Part shown: positions 51,963 to 59,878 of the stretch, piece by piece
Layout: the number at the start of each line of letters is the position of its first letter
Position numbering within the stretch: the first letter of the stretch is position 1
Assembly: GCA_017542475.1 (NCBI GenBank)
Contig: JAFXXD010000031.1
Span: 18,106-82,105, forward strand
From: Ruminococcus sp.
GTDB taxonomy: Bacteria > Bacillota > Clostridia > Oscillospirales > Ruminococcaceae
Length of the DNA: 64,000 nucleotides
Direction: 5' to 3'
Notes under the pieces: model-generated
What the model was told of the DNA's origin: nothing
The model's input: the letters and a program-made list of their open reading frames with translations, nothing else
The model's database searches: none
Made by a program: the position numbers and the translations under genes

Positions 51963-52679
51963 ATGCAGAAAATTCTCGGACATATGCGCAAGGCGATACA
52001 GCAGTACCATATGATACAGGACGGCGACCGCATTGCCGTCGGAGTGTCGGGCGGCAAGGACAGCGTGGCTCTCCTCGTCGGACTGGCTCGGCTGCGGAGC
52101 TTCATCGGTATCAGCTACGAGGTCACGGCTCTCACCATCGACCCCGCTTTCGGCGGAAAAGCGACCGATTACTCTCCTGTTACGGAGCTTTGCCGCAGGC
52201 TCGGCGTCAGGCACGCCGTTGTCCCGACGCAGATAGGCGAGATAGTCTTCGACGCCCGAAAAGAGCCGAATCCGTGCAGTCTGTGCTCACGTATGCGGCG
52301 CGGAGCTCTCACCAACGAAGCGGAAAAGCTCGGGTGCAATAAAATTGCCCTCGGTCACAACTACGACGACACCGTCGAGACCTTCCTGATGAATCTGTTC
52401 ACGGAGGGACGTATCGGGTGCTACTCGCCGGTGACGAGCTTCGAGGACAAAAATATCGCGATAATTCGCCCCCTCGTACTCACAGAGGAGCGCGAGATAC
52501 GCCGTGCAGTCAAACGGAACGGTCTGCCCGTCGTGAAGTCTGCCTGTCCCGCAGACGGACACACCAACCGCGAAAAAACAAAGGAGCTGATAGCTCAGCT
52601 CGAACGCGGCGACCACGGGCTCAAGGACAGGCTTTTCGGGGCTCTTGTCCGCAGCAATATCGACGGGTGGGGCATATGA
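51963..52679 (+). CDS. TtcA-like tRNA thiolation PP-loop protein
   Basis: A 238-residue PP-loop ATPase of the TtcA group. The P-loop is VGVSGGKDSVALL (about residues 28-40). Cys pairs are CSLC (about residues 105-108) with another Cys in VKSACPADGH, consistent with an Fe-S cluster. KIALGHNYDDTVETFLMNLF is typical. E. coli TtcA makes 2-thiocytidine at tRNA position 32; related enzymes thiolate other positions, so the target is inferred. GGAGGG lies 7 bp before the ATG. A structured RNA candidate follows. Confidence 0.88.
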   Translation: MQKILGHMRKAIQQYHMIQDGDRIAVGVSGGKDSVALLVGLARLRSFIGISYEVTALTIDPAFGGKATDYSPVTELCRRLGVRHAVVPTQIGEIVFDARKEPNPCSLCSRMRRGALTNEAEKLGCNKIALGHNYDDTVETFLMNLFTEGRIGCYSPVTSFEDKNIAIIRPLVLTEEREIRRAVKRNGLPVVKSACPADGHTNREKTKELIAQLERGDHGLKDRLFGALVRSNIDGWGI

Positions 52680-52704
52680 AGCATACATTTTTATCGGTAA
52701 AAGA

Positions 52705-52840
52705 GCTTTCCTAAGGCTGTTAGCCCACGTCTGCCGGCGGGCAATGGTTCATATCTGTCCCGAGGCGGACAAAAAAGCAGAAGCGCCGCATAACCGTAAT
52801 ACCCACGCGGGAGTAATACGAGAGCTTATTGAGGGGAACC
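52705..52840 (+). ncRNA. Rod-shaped structured RNA candidate, 6S-like
   Basis: The segment folds as one long interrupted rod. TTTCCT pairs with AGGGGAA, AAGGCT with AGCTT, TTAGCCCACGT with ACGCGGGAGTAA, ATGGTT with AACCGT, and GTCC-CGAGGC-GGAC closes the tip. The rod has inner loops near the middle, as in 6S RNA. An open frame across it is not convincing. Strand cannot be fixed because rods fold on both strands, and I see no clear promoter. It could also be a pair of REP-like inverted parts. Confidence 0.4.
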
Positions 52841-52844
52841 CTTT

Positions 52845-52890
52845 AAAAAAGTCCGGGAAAGAACCTTTCTTCAGAAAGGTTCTTTCCCGG
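52845..52890 (-). terminator. Intrinsic terminator of the aminotransferase gene at 52968
   Basis: A perfect 18-bp stem, CCGGGAAAGAACCTTTCT with AGAAAGGTTCTTTCCCGG and a 2-nt loop. On the minus strand it is followed, after GAC, by six T. Without a T tract on the plus side, it belongs to the leftward gene. Confidence 0.88.
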
Positions 52891-52967
52891 TAGGTTCACA
52901 TAATACTGCTTGTATAGGTATCGCAGTTAACTGCGGGACTTCTTCACAGGAGCTGCGCCCGTGCTCC

Positions 52968-54134
52968 TCATTCCTTCGGCATTTTCTTCCTGATGTCGTT
53001 CAGCCGTTCGAGCGCCGCATTGAGCGTCTCGTTCTTCTTTGCGTAATGGAAGCGGATATAGCGGTTCTCGGGCTCCTTGAAGAAGCTCGAGCCGGGAACT
53101 GCTCCCACGCCGACATATTCAGCCAGCTTTTCACAGAATACAAGGTCGCTCTTGTAGCCGAACTCGGAGATGTCGAGCAGTATGTAGTACGCTCCCTGCG
53201 GAATTGTGTGCTGTATGCCGATGTCGTCAAGTCCGCGCAGGAAGAGGTCGCGCTTCTCGGTGTACTTGTCCTGAAGCCACTTATAGTAGTCGTCGCCGAA
53301 GCGCAGACCCGTAACAGCTGCCTCCTGCAGGGGAGCGGCGGCTCCTACGGTGAGGAAGTCGTGCACCTTCTTCACGGTGTCGATGACATTGGGCGGAGCT
53401 ATGACGTAGCCGAGACGCCAGCCCGTTATTGAGTAGGTCTTCGACAGCGACGAGCACGAGATAGTGCGCTCCCACATATCGGGCAGGCTCGCGAAGTAGA
53501 CGTGCTTGTGCGGAGCGTAGACGATGTGCTCGTAGACCTCGTCGGTGATGACGAAGGTGTCGTACTTCTTGGCGAGGTCGGCGATTATCTGCAATTCTTC
53601 AAGGGTGAACACCTTGCCGCACGGATTGGACGGGTTGCAGAGTATCAGAGCCTTGGGGTGCTGTCTGAATGCGGCTTCGAGCACGTCCGCATCGAAGCTG
53701 AACTCGGGCGGGTTGAGCGGGACGTATATCGGCTCAGCGCCCGAAAGAATGGTATCCGCGCCGTAATTCTCGTAAAACGGCGAGAACACGATGACCTTAT
53801 CCCCGGGGTTGGTGACGGACATCATCGCCGCCATCATAGCCTCAGTGCTTCCGCAGGTGACGACTATCTCGCCGTTCGGGTCGATGGTGCGTCCCATCAG
53901 GCGGGACTGCTTCTCGGCGAGAGCCTCGCGGAAGTTCTGCGCTCCCCACGTTATCGAATACTGGTGGAAGTCCTCGCGTGTGACCTCGGCGAGGCGGTCG
54001 AGTATCTCCCTCGGAGGCTCAAAGTCGGGGAAGCCCTGCGAGAGATTGATAGCGCCGTATTTATTGGAGATCCGCGTCATACGGCGTATGACGGAATCGG
54101 TAAAGGTAGCTGTTCGGTTTGAAAGCTGTGGCAT
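52968..54134 (-). CDS. Class I aminotransferase
   Basis: A 388-residue PLP aminotransferase of the aspartate/methionine/aromatic group. NLSQGFPDFEPP, VTCGSTEAMMAAM, LCNPSNPCGKVF and the PLP lysine in SSLSKTYSITGWRLGYV are intact. The ATG at 54134 has AAGGAGG 5-8 bp upstream; the 18-codon longer frame starts in a repeat. It lies after the ligase gene at 54280 and before a strong terminator. In context it could transaminate the 2-oxoacid made by the oxidoreductase at 55805-58662. Confidence 0.9.
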   Translation of the reverse strand: MPQLSNRTATFTDSVIRRMTRISNKYGAINLSQGFPDFEPPREILDRLAEVTREDFHQYSITWGAQNFREALAEKQSRLMGRTIDPNGEIVVTCGSTEAMMAAMMSVTNPGDKVIVFSPFYENYGADTILSGAEPIYVPLNPPEFSFDADVLEAAFRQHPKALILCNPSNPCGKVFTLEELQIIADLAKKYDTFVITDEVYEHIVYAPHKHVYFASLPDMWERTISCSSLSKTYSITGWRLGYVIAPPNVIDTVKKVHDFLTVGAAAPLQEAAVTGLRFGDDYYKWLQDKYTEKRDLFLRGLDDIGIQHTIPQGAYYILLDISEFGYKSDLVFCEKLAEYVGVGAVPGSSFFKEPENRYIRFHYAKKNETLNAALERLNDIRKKMPKE

Positions 54135-54154
54135 ATTTTCCTCCTTATAATGAA

Positions 54155-54257
54155 GCGGGCGGATAATATCCGCCCCTACGATAATCATTTGTAGGGGGCG
54201 ATGCCCACATCGCCCCGCACATTACATATCGGGCTGATGTAGGCATCAGCCCCTACA
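54155..54257. repeat. TGTAGGG-type hairpins between ligase and aminotransferase genes
   Basis: GGGCGGATAATATCCGCCCC with CTAC, then TGTAGGGGGCGATG-CCCA-CATCGCCCC, then GGGCTGATG-TAGG-CATCAGCCCC with CTACA. It separates two genes of one probable transcript. Confidence 0.8.
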
Positions 54258-54279
54258 CATCATTTCTATTATACAACAA

Positions 54280-55620
54280 TCAGATAGAGTAGTCAATCTT
54301 TCTCTCGTCGATAACACGTCTGGACTTGTGCTCGGAGCGTGTATTCAGTCCGCCGTCGGGGTGAACGATGACCTTCGCGGGCTTAACGCCTGTACGAGCC
54401 TTGAGAGCCGCGCTTACCTGCTCTGCTACCTCTTCGTCGGTCTTGGTATTGTCGGCGTTCTTCTCGATCTCAACAGCGTACTTGCTGGTGAAGTCCTTCT
54501 CGAAGATACGGATGAGGTACTCGCCTGTGATACCGCTCTGCTCGCGGATAACAGCCTCGATGTCGCTCGGGAACACGTTAACAGCAGAAACGATGAACAT
54601 ATCGTCCTTTCTGCCGAGAATGCTTATCCTGCCGTGAGTACGTCCGCAGCGGCAGGGTGTGACGTCAATGCGTCCGATGTCGCCTGTCTTGAAGCGGATA
54701 AGCGGACGTGCGTGCTTGCGGAGAGTGGTGAATACGAGCTCACCTGTCTGACCGGGCTCAAGGACCTCGCCTGTATGTATGTCGATAGTCTCGACGAGAA
54801 TGTGGTTCTCGGCGATGTGGAGTCCGTCGTGGTATTCGCACTGTGCGGCGCAGGCGCCGAAAATGTCGGACAGACCGTAGAAGTCGTACACCTCAGCCCC
54901 CCAGAGGTCCTCGATAGCCTTTCTTGTGGCGTTGATAGAGCCGCCGAGCTCGCCTGCAACGATTATCTTCTTGATGTTGAAATCCTTCTTCGGGTCGTAG
55001 CCTGCCTTTACCGCCTTCTCACCGAGCTGCCATGCGTAGGAGGGAGAAGTCCAGATGATAGTGGGCTTGTAGGTTTTAAGTATGAAGAGAAGTCTCTCGC
55101 TCGGGAGAGTGCCGCCCCAGATACATAAAGCTCCGAGGTTCTGTGCGCCTATTACGTCAGGTCCGCCGACGTAGAGCGAGAAGTTGAGAGCGTGTACGTA
55201 GCGGTCGTTCGGTCTCATTCCTATCTGCCAGAACCAGCGGCTCTCGGTGTCCTGAAACTCATCGAAGTCCTTCTTTGTGAAGGGGCTCATCGTGGGTACG
55301 CCCGTAGAGCCCGACGAGGTCGAGATGAACACTACGTCGTCCTCGGGAACAGCCGCGAGCTCGCCGAGGAATGAACCTACGCCCTGAGTGTCGCGCTGTG
55401 TCTTCTTGTTGATGAAGGGGAACTTTTCGATGTCCTTGAGGGTCTTGATGTCCTCGGGCTTAACGCCAGCCTCGTCGAACGAACGCTTGTAGTAGGGAGC
55501 GTTGTCGTATGCGAACTTGACTATCTCCTTCAGGTCCTCAAGCTGTCTCTTCTGAAGCTCCTCGCGGGGAAGAGTTTCGAGCTCTTCGTCCCAGAATTTG
55601 TTGTTGATATCTCTGCTCAT
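54280..55620 (-). CDS. Phenylacetate-CoA ligase (PaaK-like)
   Basis: A 446-residue AMP-forming ligase of the PaaK type. The AMP-binding region has FISTSSGSTGVPTMSPFTKK, then YDFYGLSDIFGACAAQC and HARPLIRFKTGDIGR, and the C-terminal domain has GRKDDMFIVSAVNVFPSDIE. It would make phenylacetyl-CoA, or another aryl- or acyl-CoA, from acid, CoA and ATP. The ATG at 55620 has GGAGG 8 bp upstream; the outer ATG lies inside that site. It has its own promoter and an operator matching that of the oxidoreductase operon. Confidence 0.9.
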   Translation of the reverse strand: MSRDINNKFWDEELETLPREELQKRQLEDLKEIVKFAYDNAPYYKRSFDEAGVKPEDIKTLKDIEKFPFINKKTQRDTQGVGSFLGELAAVPEDDVVFISTSSGSTGVPTMSPFTKKDFDEFQDTESRWFWQIGMRPNDRYVHALNFSLYVGGPDVIGAQNLGALCIWGGTLPSERLLFILKTYKPTIIWTSPSYAWQLGEKAVKAGYDPKKDFNIKKIIVAGELGGSINATRKAIEDLWGAEVYDFYGLSDIFGACAAQCEYHDGLHIAENHILVETIDIHTGEVLEPGQTGELVFTTLRKHARPLIRFKTGDIGRIDVTPCRCGRTHGRISILGRKDDMFIVSAVNVFPSDIEAVIREQSGITGEYLIRIFEKDFTSKYAVEIEKNADNTKTDEEVAEQVSAALKARTGVKPAKVIVHPDGGLNTRSEHKSRRVIDERKIDYSI

Positions 55621-55672
55621 TGTTTTTTCCTCCATTTAATTCATATTTGGCATATCTGTTTGGTATGTTTAT

Positions 55673-55742
55673 ATTATACATCGCATTTCCACATTTGTCC
55701 AATACCATAGTTTTATGGTAGGTTATAATCTCAGGCTATACC
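55673..55742 (-). promoter_or_regulatory. Promoter and LysR-type operator of the ligase gene
   Basis: Minus strand: a 22-bp dyad GGTATAG..CTGAG..TATAACC (55721-55742), 18 bp that contain TACCATA-N4-TATGGTA (55703-55720), TTGGAC (55697-55702), 18 bp, TATAAT (55673-55678). The dyad centre falls near -65, where LysR regulators bind. The same layout occurs at 58694-58763. Confidence 0.72.
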
Positions 55743-55773
55743 CAAAGCCTTATTAGCACGGACGTGATGATAC

Positions 55774-55800
55774 TTAAGGGGCGATGCCTTCATCGCCCCG
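55774..55800. repeat. Single GGGGCGATG hairpin
   Basis: GGGGCGATG-CCTT-CATCGCCCC, the stem word of the TGTAGGG family without its TGTAG end. It lies 5 bp after the stop of the oxidoreductase beta subunit and may weaken readthrough into the ligase gene. Confidence 0.75.
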
Positions 55801-55804
55801 TAAA

Positions 55805-56698
55805 TCATAACTCAAAATTCTTGTTTATATAGTCCCACTTCTTGTCGCGGGAAGCCGTGATCATCTGTATATCCTCGTCCGTGAGGTGCCTGAAGCGTCC
55901 CTGCTTTTTCAGATAGGCAGCCACGTCCGTGAACTCCTTGGGCTTGTGGTTCAGCTTAAAGGAACCGTTCTCGTACTCTGCGAGATACCACAGTCCGCAG
56001 TCAACGACCTCCTTGGCTATGTCTACCGTAGCGTCGGGAGCAACTCCCCAGCCCGTCGGACATGGCGCTATTACGTGGATATACTTCGTGCCCTGTATCT
56101 GTGACGCCTTCTGCACCTTGGCGATGAAATCGGGGAGATATCCCACGCTTGCAGTCGCCGCATAGGGGATATCGTGAGCCGCCGCTATCTCGAACATATT
56201 CTTCTTCGGGCGGATATTTCCGTGGATATTCGCTCCCGCGGGAGTAGTCGTGGTCTTGGCTCCGAAGGGCGTAAGACCGCTTTTCTGTATGCCTGTGTTC
56301 ATATAGGCTTCGTTGTCGTAGCAGATGTAGATGATGTTGTCGTTGCGGTCGATAGCTCCCGAAAGAGCCTGTATGCCGATGTCTGCGGTACCGCCGTCGC
56401 CTGCGAAGCCGACTGCCGTGAAGTCCTTGTATCCGCGTGCACGAAGTCCCGCCTCAACGCCCGTGAGCATCGAAGCCGTGCCCGCAAAGGTGGAGATTAT
56501 CGAGTTGTTGGAGAAGCACAGCTGCGGGAAGTTGAAGCCAACCGCCGACATACAGCCTGCGGGAAGCACCGATACCGCGTTCTGTCCGAGGACCTTCAGT
56601 GCCGCTCTTACCGCGAGGCTTCCGCCGCAGCCCGCACACGCCTTGTGCCCGTAGAAATATTCCTCGCGTGAAATGCTGTCCGCGACCTTATTTGCCAT
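55805..56698 (-). CDS. 2-oxoacid:ferredoxin oxidoreductase, beta (TPP) subunit
   Basis: A 297-residue TPP-binding subunit. CAGCGGSLAVRAALKVL provides cluster Cys, and the TPP motif is VGFAGDGGTADIGIQALSGA with DNEAYMNTGIQKSGLTPFGA following. Pyruvate-type (PorB) and branched-chain-type (VorB) subunits share these features, so substrate is not decided. It overlaps the alpha gene by 11 bp. It is last of the four-gene operon. Confidence 0.92.
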   Translation of the reverse strand: MANKVADSISREEYFYGHKACAGCGGSLAVRAALKVLGQNAVSVLPAGCMSAVGFNFPQLCFSNNSIISTFAGTASMLTGVEAGLRARGYKDFTAVGFAGDGGTADIGIQALSGAIDRNDNIIYICYDNEAYMNTGIQKSGLTPFGAKTTTTPAGANIHGNIRPKKNMFEIAAAHDIPYAATASVGYLPDFIAKVQKASQIQGTKYIHVIAPCPTGWGVAPDATVDIAKEVVDCGLWYLAEYENGSFKLNHKPKEFTDVAAYLKKQGRFRHLTDEDIQMITASRDKKWDYINKNFEL

Positions 56699-57860
56699 TG
56701 TTCCCGCCTCCTATGCCGATGAAGTTTACGGCGTCCGTGCCGTTTGCGATGTCAGTGTATATTTTCTCGATGTCAGCGGCGGAGATGTTGCGTCCGCCGA
56801 GACCGCCTATGAAGTTGTAGCCCCTGACGTCCGCGCCCGCCTTTTTCAGTGCGGAGTTGACGTTGGTGAAGACCGTGCCCTCGTTGCCGAAGCTGATGTC
56901 CTTTTCGAGGACAGCGTAAGCCTTGACATTTTTCAGGACTGCCGCTATCTCCTCATTCGGGAACGGGCGCATATAGCGTATGCGGACTACACCCGCCTTT
57001 ATGCCCTGTCCGCGGAGCTTATCCGCTGTCTCGCGGCAGAGACCCGCTATGCTTCCGAGCGTCACGATGATGTAGTCTGCATCGTCGGTGCGGTAATTTT
57101 CGGTCAGACCTGTGTAGTGTCTGCCGAAGATGTCAGCGAATTCCTTCTCCGTCTCGGTGATGACCTCAGCCGCCGCAAGCAGTCCCTTGTGAGCCTTGTA
57201 CTTGAAGATGTAGTTGGTGTCGGGACCCGCCGAAAACGCCATATTCTTGGGGTTATCGAAGTCTATGCGGTTGTCGGTCTCGTAGGGCGGGAGGAAGCTG
57301 TCCGCCTGCTCGTGTGTGGGGATGTCCACAGTCTCGTATGTATGGGTGAGCACGAAGCCGTCGAGATTCGCCATATACGGCGTCTGCACGCGGCTGTCCT
57401 CGGCTATGCGGTAGCTCATCAGCGCGAGGTCGAGAGCCTCCTGCGCATTCTCGGCGTAGGACTGTATCCAGCCGCTGTCAAGCTGAGAAAGACTGTCGCG
57501 CTGGTCGCCGTAGATGTTCCACGGGAGAGCCGTGGAGCGGTCGGCGTTCATCATAACTATGGGGAAGCGTCCGCCTGCCGCATAATAGAGACATTCAGCC
57601 ATATAGAGGAGTCCCTGCGAGGAGGTAGCCGTGAAGGCTCTCGCACCTGCGGCGCTTGCTCCGATAGCGCAGGAGAGCGCGGAATGCTCGGATTCAACGT
57701 GAACGTACTCGGCGCTGAGACTGCCGTCCTCGACCATCTCCGAAAGGCGCTCGACAACGATGGTCTGCGGGGTTATCGGGTAGGCGGATATCACCTGCGG
57801 ACGCGCAAGGCGTATGCCCTCGGCGAATGCCTCGTTGCCTGATAAGAATTTCCTGCTCAT
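56688..57860 (-). CDS. 2-oxoacid:ferredoxin oxidoreductase, alpha subunit
   Basis: A 390-residue subunit with the pyrimidine-binding part: MSRKFLSGNEAFAEGIRLAR, SAYPITPQTIVVERLSEM, ESEHSALSCAIGAS, TATSSQGLLYMAE. The ATG at 57860 overlaps the ferredoxin-subunit stop (ATGA) and has GGAGG upstream, so the longer frame up to 58016 is not used. Together with the other three subunits it would oxidise or, in reverse, carboxylate an acyl-CoA using ferredoxin. Confidence 0.92.
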   Translation of the reverse strand: MSRKFLSGNEAFAEGIRLARPQVISAYPITPQTIVVERLSEMVEDGSLSAEYVHVESEHSALSCAIGASAAGARAFTATSSQGLLYMAECLYYAAGGRFPIVMMNADRSTALPWNIYGDQRDSLSQLDSGWIQSYAENAQEALDLALMSYRIAEDSRVQTPYMANLDGFVLTHTYETVDIPTHEQADSFLPPYETDNRIDFDNPKNMAFSAGPDTNYIFKYKAHKGLLAAAEVITETEKEFADIFGRHYTGLTENYRTDDADYIIVTLGSIAGLCRETADKLRGQGIKAGVVRIRYMRPFPNEEIAAVLKNVKAYAVLEKDISFGNEGTVFTNVNSALKKAGADVRGYNFIGGLGGRNISAADIEKIYTDIANGTDAVNFIGIGGGNNGK

Positions 57861-58150
57861 TTGCGCTCCGCCTCCATTTCTATTGCTCCTATCTTGCATA
57901 TTTTTGCGCATATCCCGCAGCCTTTGCAGAAGTCGTAGTCGATGACAGCCTTGCCGCCCTGTATGGCGATGACGCCGTCGGGACAGTAGAGGTAGCACTG
58001 CTCGCAGCCGACGCATTTCGCGGCATTGATAACGGGTCTGATGCTTCTCCAGCCGCTGTTGACGGTGGTGAGGTAGCCTGCCTCAAAGCACGTATTCTCG
58101 GGGACTTCCTCAAATGTGAAACCCGTCTTTTCTCTGACGTAGGGTCTCAT
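57857..58150 (-). CDS. 2-oxoacid:ferredoxin oxidoreductase, ferredoxin (delta) subunit
   Basis: A 97-residue protein with two 4Fe-4S motifs: CVGCEQCYLYCPDGVI and CKGCGICAKICKIGAI. It transfers electrons between the catalytic core and free ferredoxin. Overlaps of 4 bp with both neighbours show coupling. Confidence 0.95.
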   Translation of the reverse strand: MRPYVREKTGFTFEEVPENTCFEAGYLTTVNSGWRSIRPVINAAKCVGCEQCYLYCPDGVIAIQGGKAVIDYDFCKGCGICAKICKIGAIEMEAERK

Positions 58151-58662
58151 TCTGCCACCTCCTGCACAGCTTTAAGGAGGGCGCTGATATTGCGCTCCTG
58201 AATTTTCGCGGGCATATAGCCCTTTATCGCCTCGACGGCTTCATCGGTCGCAACAACGCCCGATAGTCCCACAAGAAGCCCGAACATCACGGTGTTCGCG
58301 GTGGGAAGCCTGAACTCCGCCGCAATGCTGTCCGCGTCGAAGGTGAGGACGCCGTCTGTCTTATTCTTGGAGTTGACTATTATCCTGCCTGTTTCCTTGA
58401 GCTGTCCGAGGAGCTGAGGGCTGTAGAGCGTGTCGTCGATGATGACGATGTAGTCAGCCTTTTCGGTCTGGCTCCTGTCGGTAACAGGCTTGGTATCGAG
58501 CTTCGTGAACGCGCGCACGGGAGCTCCGCGGCGCTCGGGTCCGAATGAGGGGAAGGCAAGCGCGTACTTATCGGCGCTGTCTATGGTGTATGCCGCTCCG
58601 AGGAGCTTGGCGGCTGTGAAGGCTCCCTGTCCGCCGCGTCCGAGCCATAATATTTCCTGCAT
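58147..58662 (-). CDS. 2-oxoacid:ferredoxin oxidoreductase, gamma subunit
   Basis: A 171-residue subunit (EILWLGRGGQGAFTAAKLLG, PSFGPERRGAPVRAFTKLD) of the CoA-binding gamma family. It leads the gamma-delta-alpha-beta operon. Its promoter and operator (58694-58763) lie just upstream and reach into the end of the LysR gene. Confidence 0.93.
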   Translation of the reverse strand: MQEILWLGRGGQGAFTAAKLLGAAYTIDSADKYALAFPSFGPERRGAPVRAFTKLDTKPVTDRSQTEKADYIVIIDDTLYSPQLLGQLKETGRIIVNSKNKTDGVLTFDADSIAAEFRLPTANTVMFGLLVGLSGVVATDEAVEAIKGYMPAKIQERNISALLKAVQEVAE

Positions 58663-58693
58663 AATGATTCTCCAATCGTTTGATTATAGGTAA

Positions 58694-58763
58694 ATTATAT
58701 ACCCGAAACAGGGCAAAGTCCAATACCAAAGCACTATCCGCGGCTATAGCCTCAGCCTATACC
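58694..58763 (-). promoter_or_regulatory. Promoter and LysR-type operator of the oxidoreductase operon
   Basis: Minus strand: 22-bp dyad GGTATAGGCTGAGGCTATAGCC-like (58742-58763, containing the LysR stop codon), 18 bp, TTGGAC (58718-58723), 18 bp, TATAAT (58694-58699). Spacings equal those at 55673-55742. Confidence 0.72.
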
Positions 58764-59663
58764 GAGATACTTCCTTATCTCGCGGATATATATGTCAGCC
58801 ATTTCGCTGAGAATGACATTTTTCAGCGTGATATAGCCTATCTCCATTATCTCGTCGGTGTCGTCCTCGAAGGGCACGGCGATGTAGTCCGAGCCGTTGA
58901 GCTCCTCGCAGATTATGCCCGAGCACAGCGTGTAGCCGTTCAGACCTATCATCAGGTTCAGCATAGTGGCGCGGTCGTTTGCCTTTATCGTGCGCTGGTA
59001 GTCCGCGGTGCTGAGCAGCTCCTCGGCGAGGTAGAAGGTGCTGTTGTCGCCCTGCTCGAACGAGAGGCAGGGGTAGTCCGCGAGCTGGGCGAACGTTATC
59101 TTCTTCTCCTTCGCGAGCGGGTGACCCTTCCACAGATACACGTATGGTCTGCACTTGGTAAGCGTGTGGAATTCGAGCCCGTTCGAGTGCAGCAGCTTCG
59201 TTATCGACTTGCGGTTGAAGTCGTTGAGGTAGATGATCCCTATCTCGCTGCGGAGCGTGGCAACGTCGCTGATGACCTCGCCTGTCTTGGTCTCGCGGAC
59301 TGCGAACTCATACTCGGCGGTGTCGAACTCCTTGACCATTTCCACGAAAGCCTTGACCGCAAAGGAGTAGTGCTGGGTGGACACGCCGAACTTCTTCTTG
59401 ACATTGCCCTTGCCGATGTACTTCTCGGCGAGCACGTCGAACTGTCCGACCACCTGACGCGCATATTGCAGGAACTCCGCGCCGTCGTTGGTGAGGGTGA
59501 CGCCGCGTCCGCTGCGGTTGAATATCTTTATGCCTATCTCGCGTTCGAGCTCCTGCACCGACGACGACAGCGACGGCTGTGATACGTAGAGCTGCTCCGC
59601 GGCTTTGTTCATCGAGTTCGTCTCCGAGATAGCGAGTATGTATTTGAGCTGCTGTAGGGTCAT
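58752..59663 (-). CDS. LysR-family transcriptional regulator
   Basis: A 303-residue regulator with an N-terminal winged helix (LQQLKYILAISETNSMNKAAEQLYVSQPSLSSSVQELER) and a periplasmic-binding-like effector domain. It is on the same strand as, and just upstream of, the oxidoreductase operon; the two operators with equal geometry make it their likely regulator. The effector is unknown; a 2-oxoacid, aryl acid or acyl-CoA is possible. No clear promoter is seen upstream because a repeat array fills that gap. Confidence 0.9.
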   Translation of the reverse strand: MTLQQLKYILAISETNSMNKAAEQLYVSQPSLSSSVQELEREIGIKIFNRSGRGVTLTNDGAEFLQYARQVVGQFDVLAEKYIGKGNVKKKFGVSTQHYSFAVKAFVEMVKEFDTAEYEFAVRETKTGEVISDVATLRSEIGIIYLNDFNRKSITKLLHSNGLEFHTLTKCRPYVYLWKGHPLAKEKKITFAQLADYPCLSFEQGDNSTFYLAEELLSTADYQRTIKANDRATMLNLMIGLNGYTLCSGIICEELNGSDYIAVPFEDDTDEIMEIGYITLKNVILSEMADIYIREIRKYLGIG

Positions 59664-59691
59664 ATTGTACCTCCGTTTTCTTGTCCATAGG

Positions 59692-59872
59692 GTGTAGGGG
59701 CGAGTTCCGCTCGCCCGTGAATATTTCGCTTGTCTGCGGGACGTCGGGGACGCCGTCCCCTACATTTAGTTGATTGAACGTTATCGTGTAGGGGCTGATG
59801 CCCACATCAGCCCGTGATGTTATGCGAGGTTTGGCGGGTCGATGTAGGCATCGACCCCTACATAATGTTGCT
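59692..59872. repeat. TGTAGGG-type hairpin array upstream of the LysR gene
   Basis: TGTAGGGGCGAGTTCCGCTC then GCCC, GGGACGTCGGGGACGCCGTC then CCCTACA, TGTAGGGGCTGATGCCCACA then TCAGCCC, and GGGTCGATG-TAGG-CATCGACCCC with CTACA. It lies between the cysteine synthase and LysR genes. Confidence 0.8.
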
Positions 59873-59878
59873 CCGCGC

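Noticed and set aside
52645-52893. 82-codon plus-strand frame after the TtcA-like gene
   Set aside because: It starts inside the upstream gene, has no family motif, crosses a perfect terminator stem and overlaps the structured RNA candidate.
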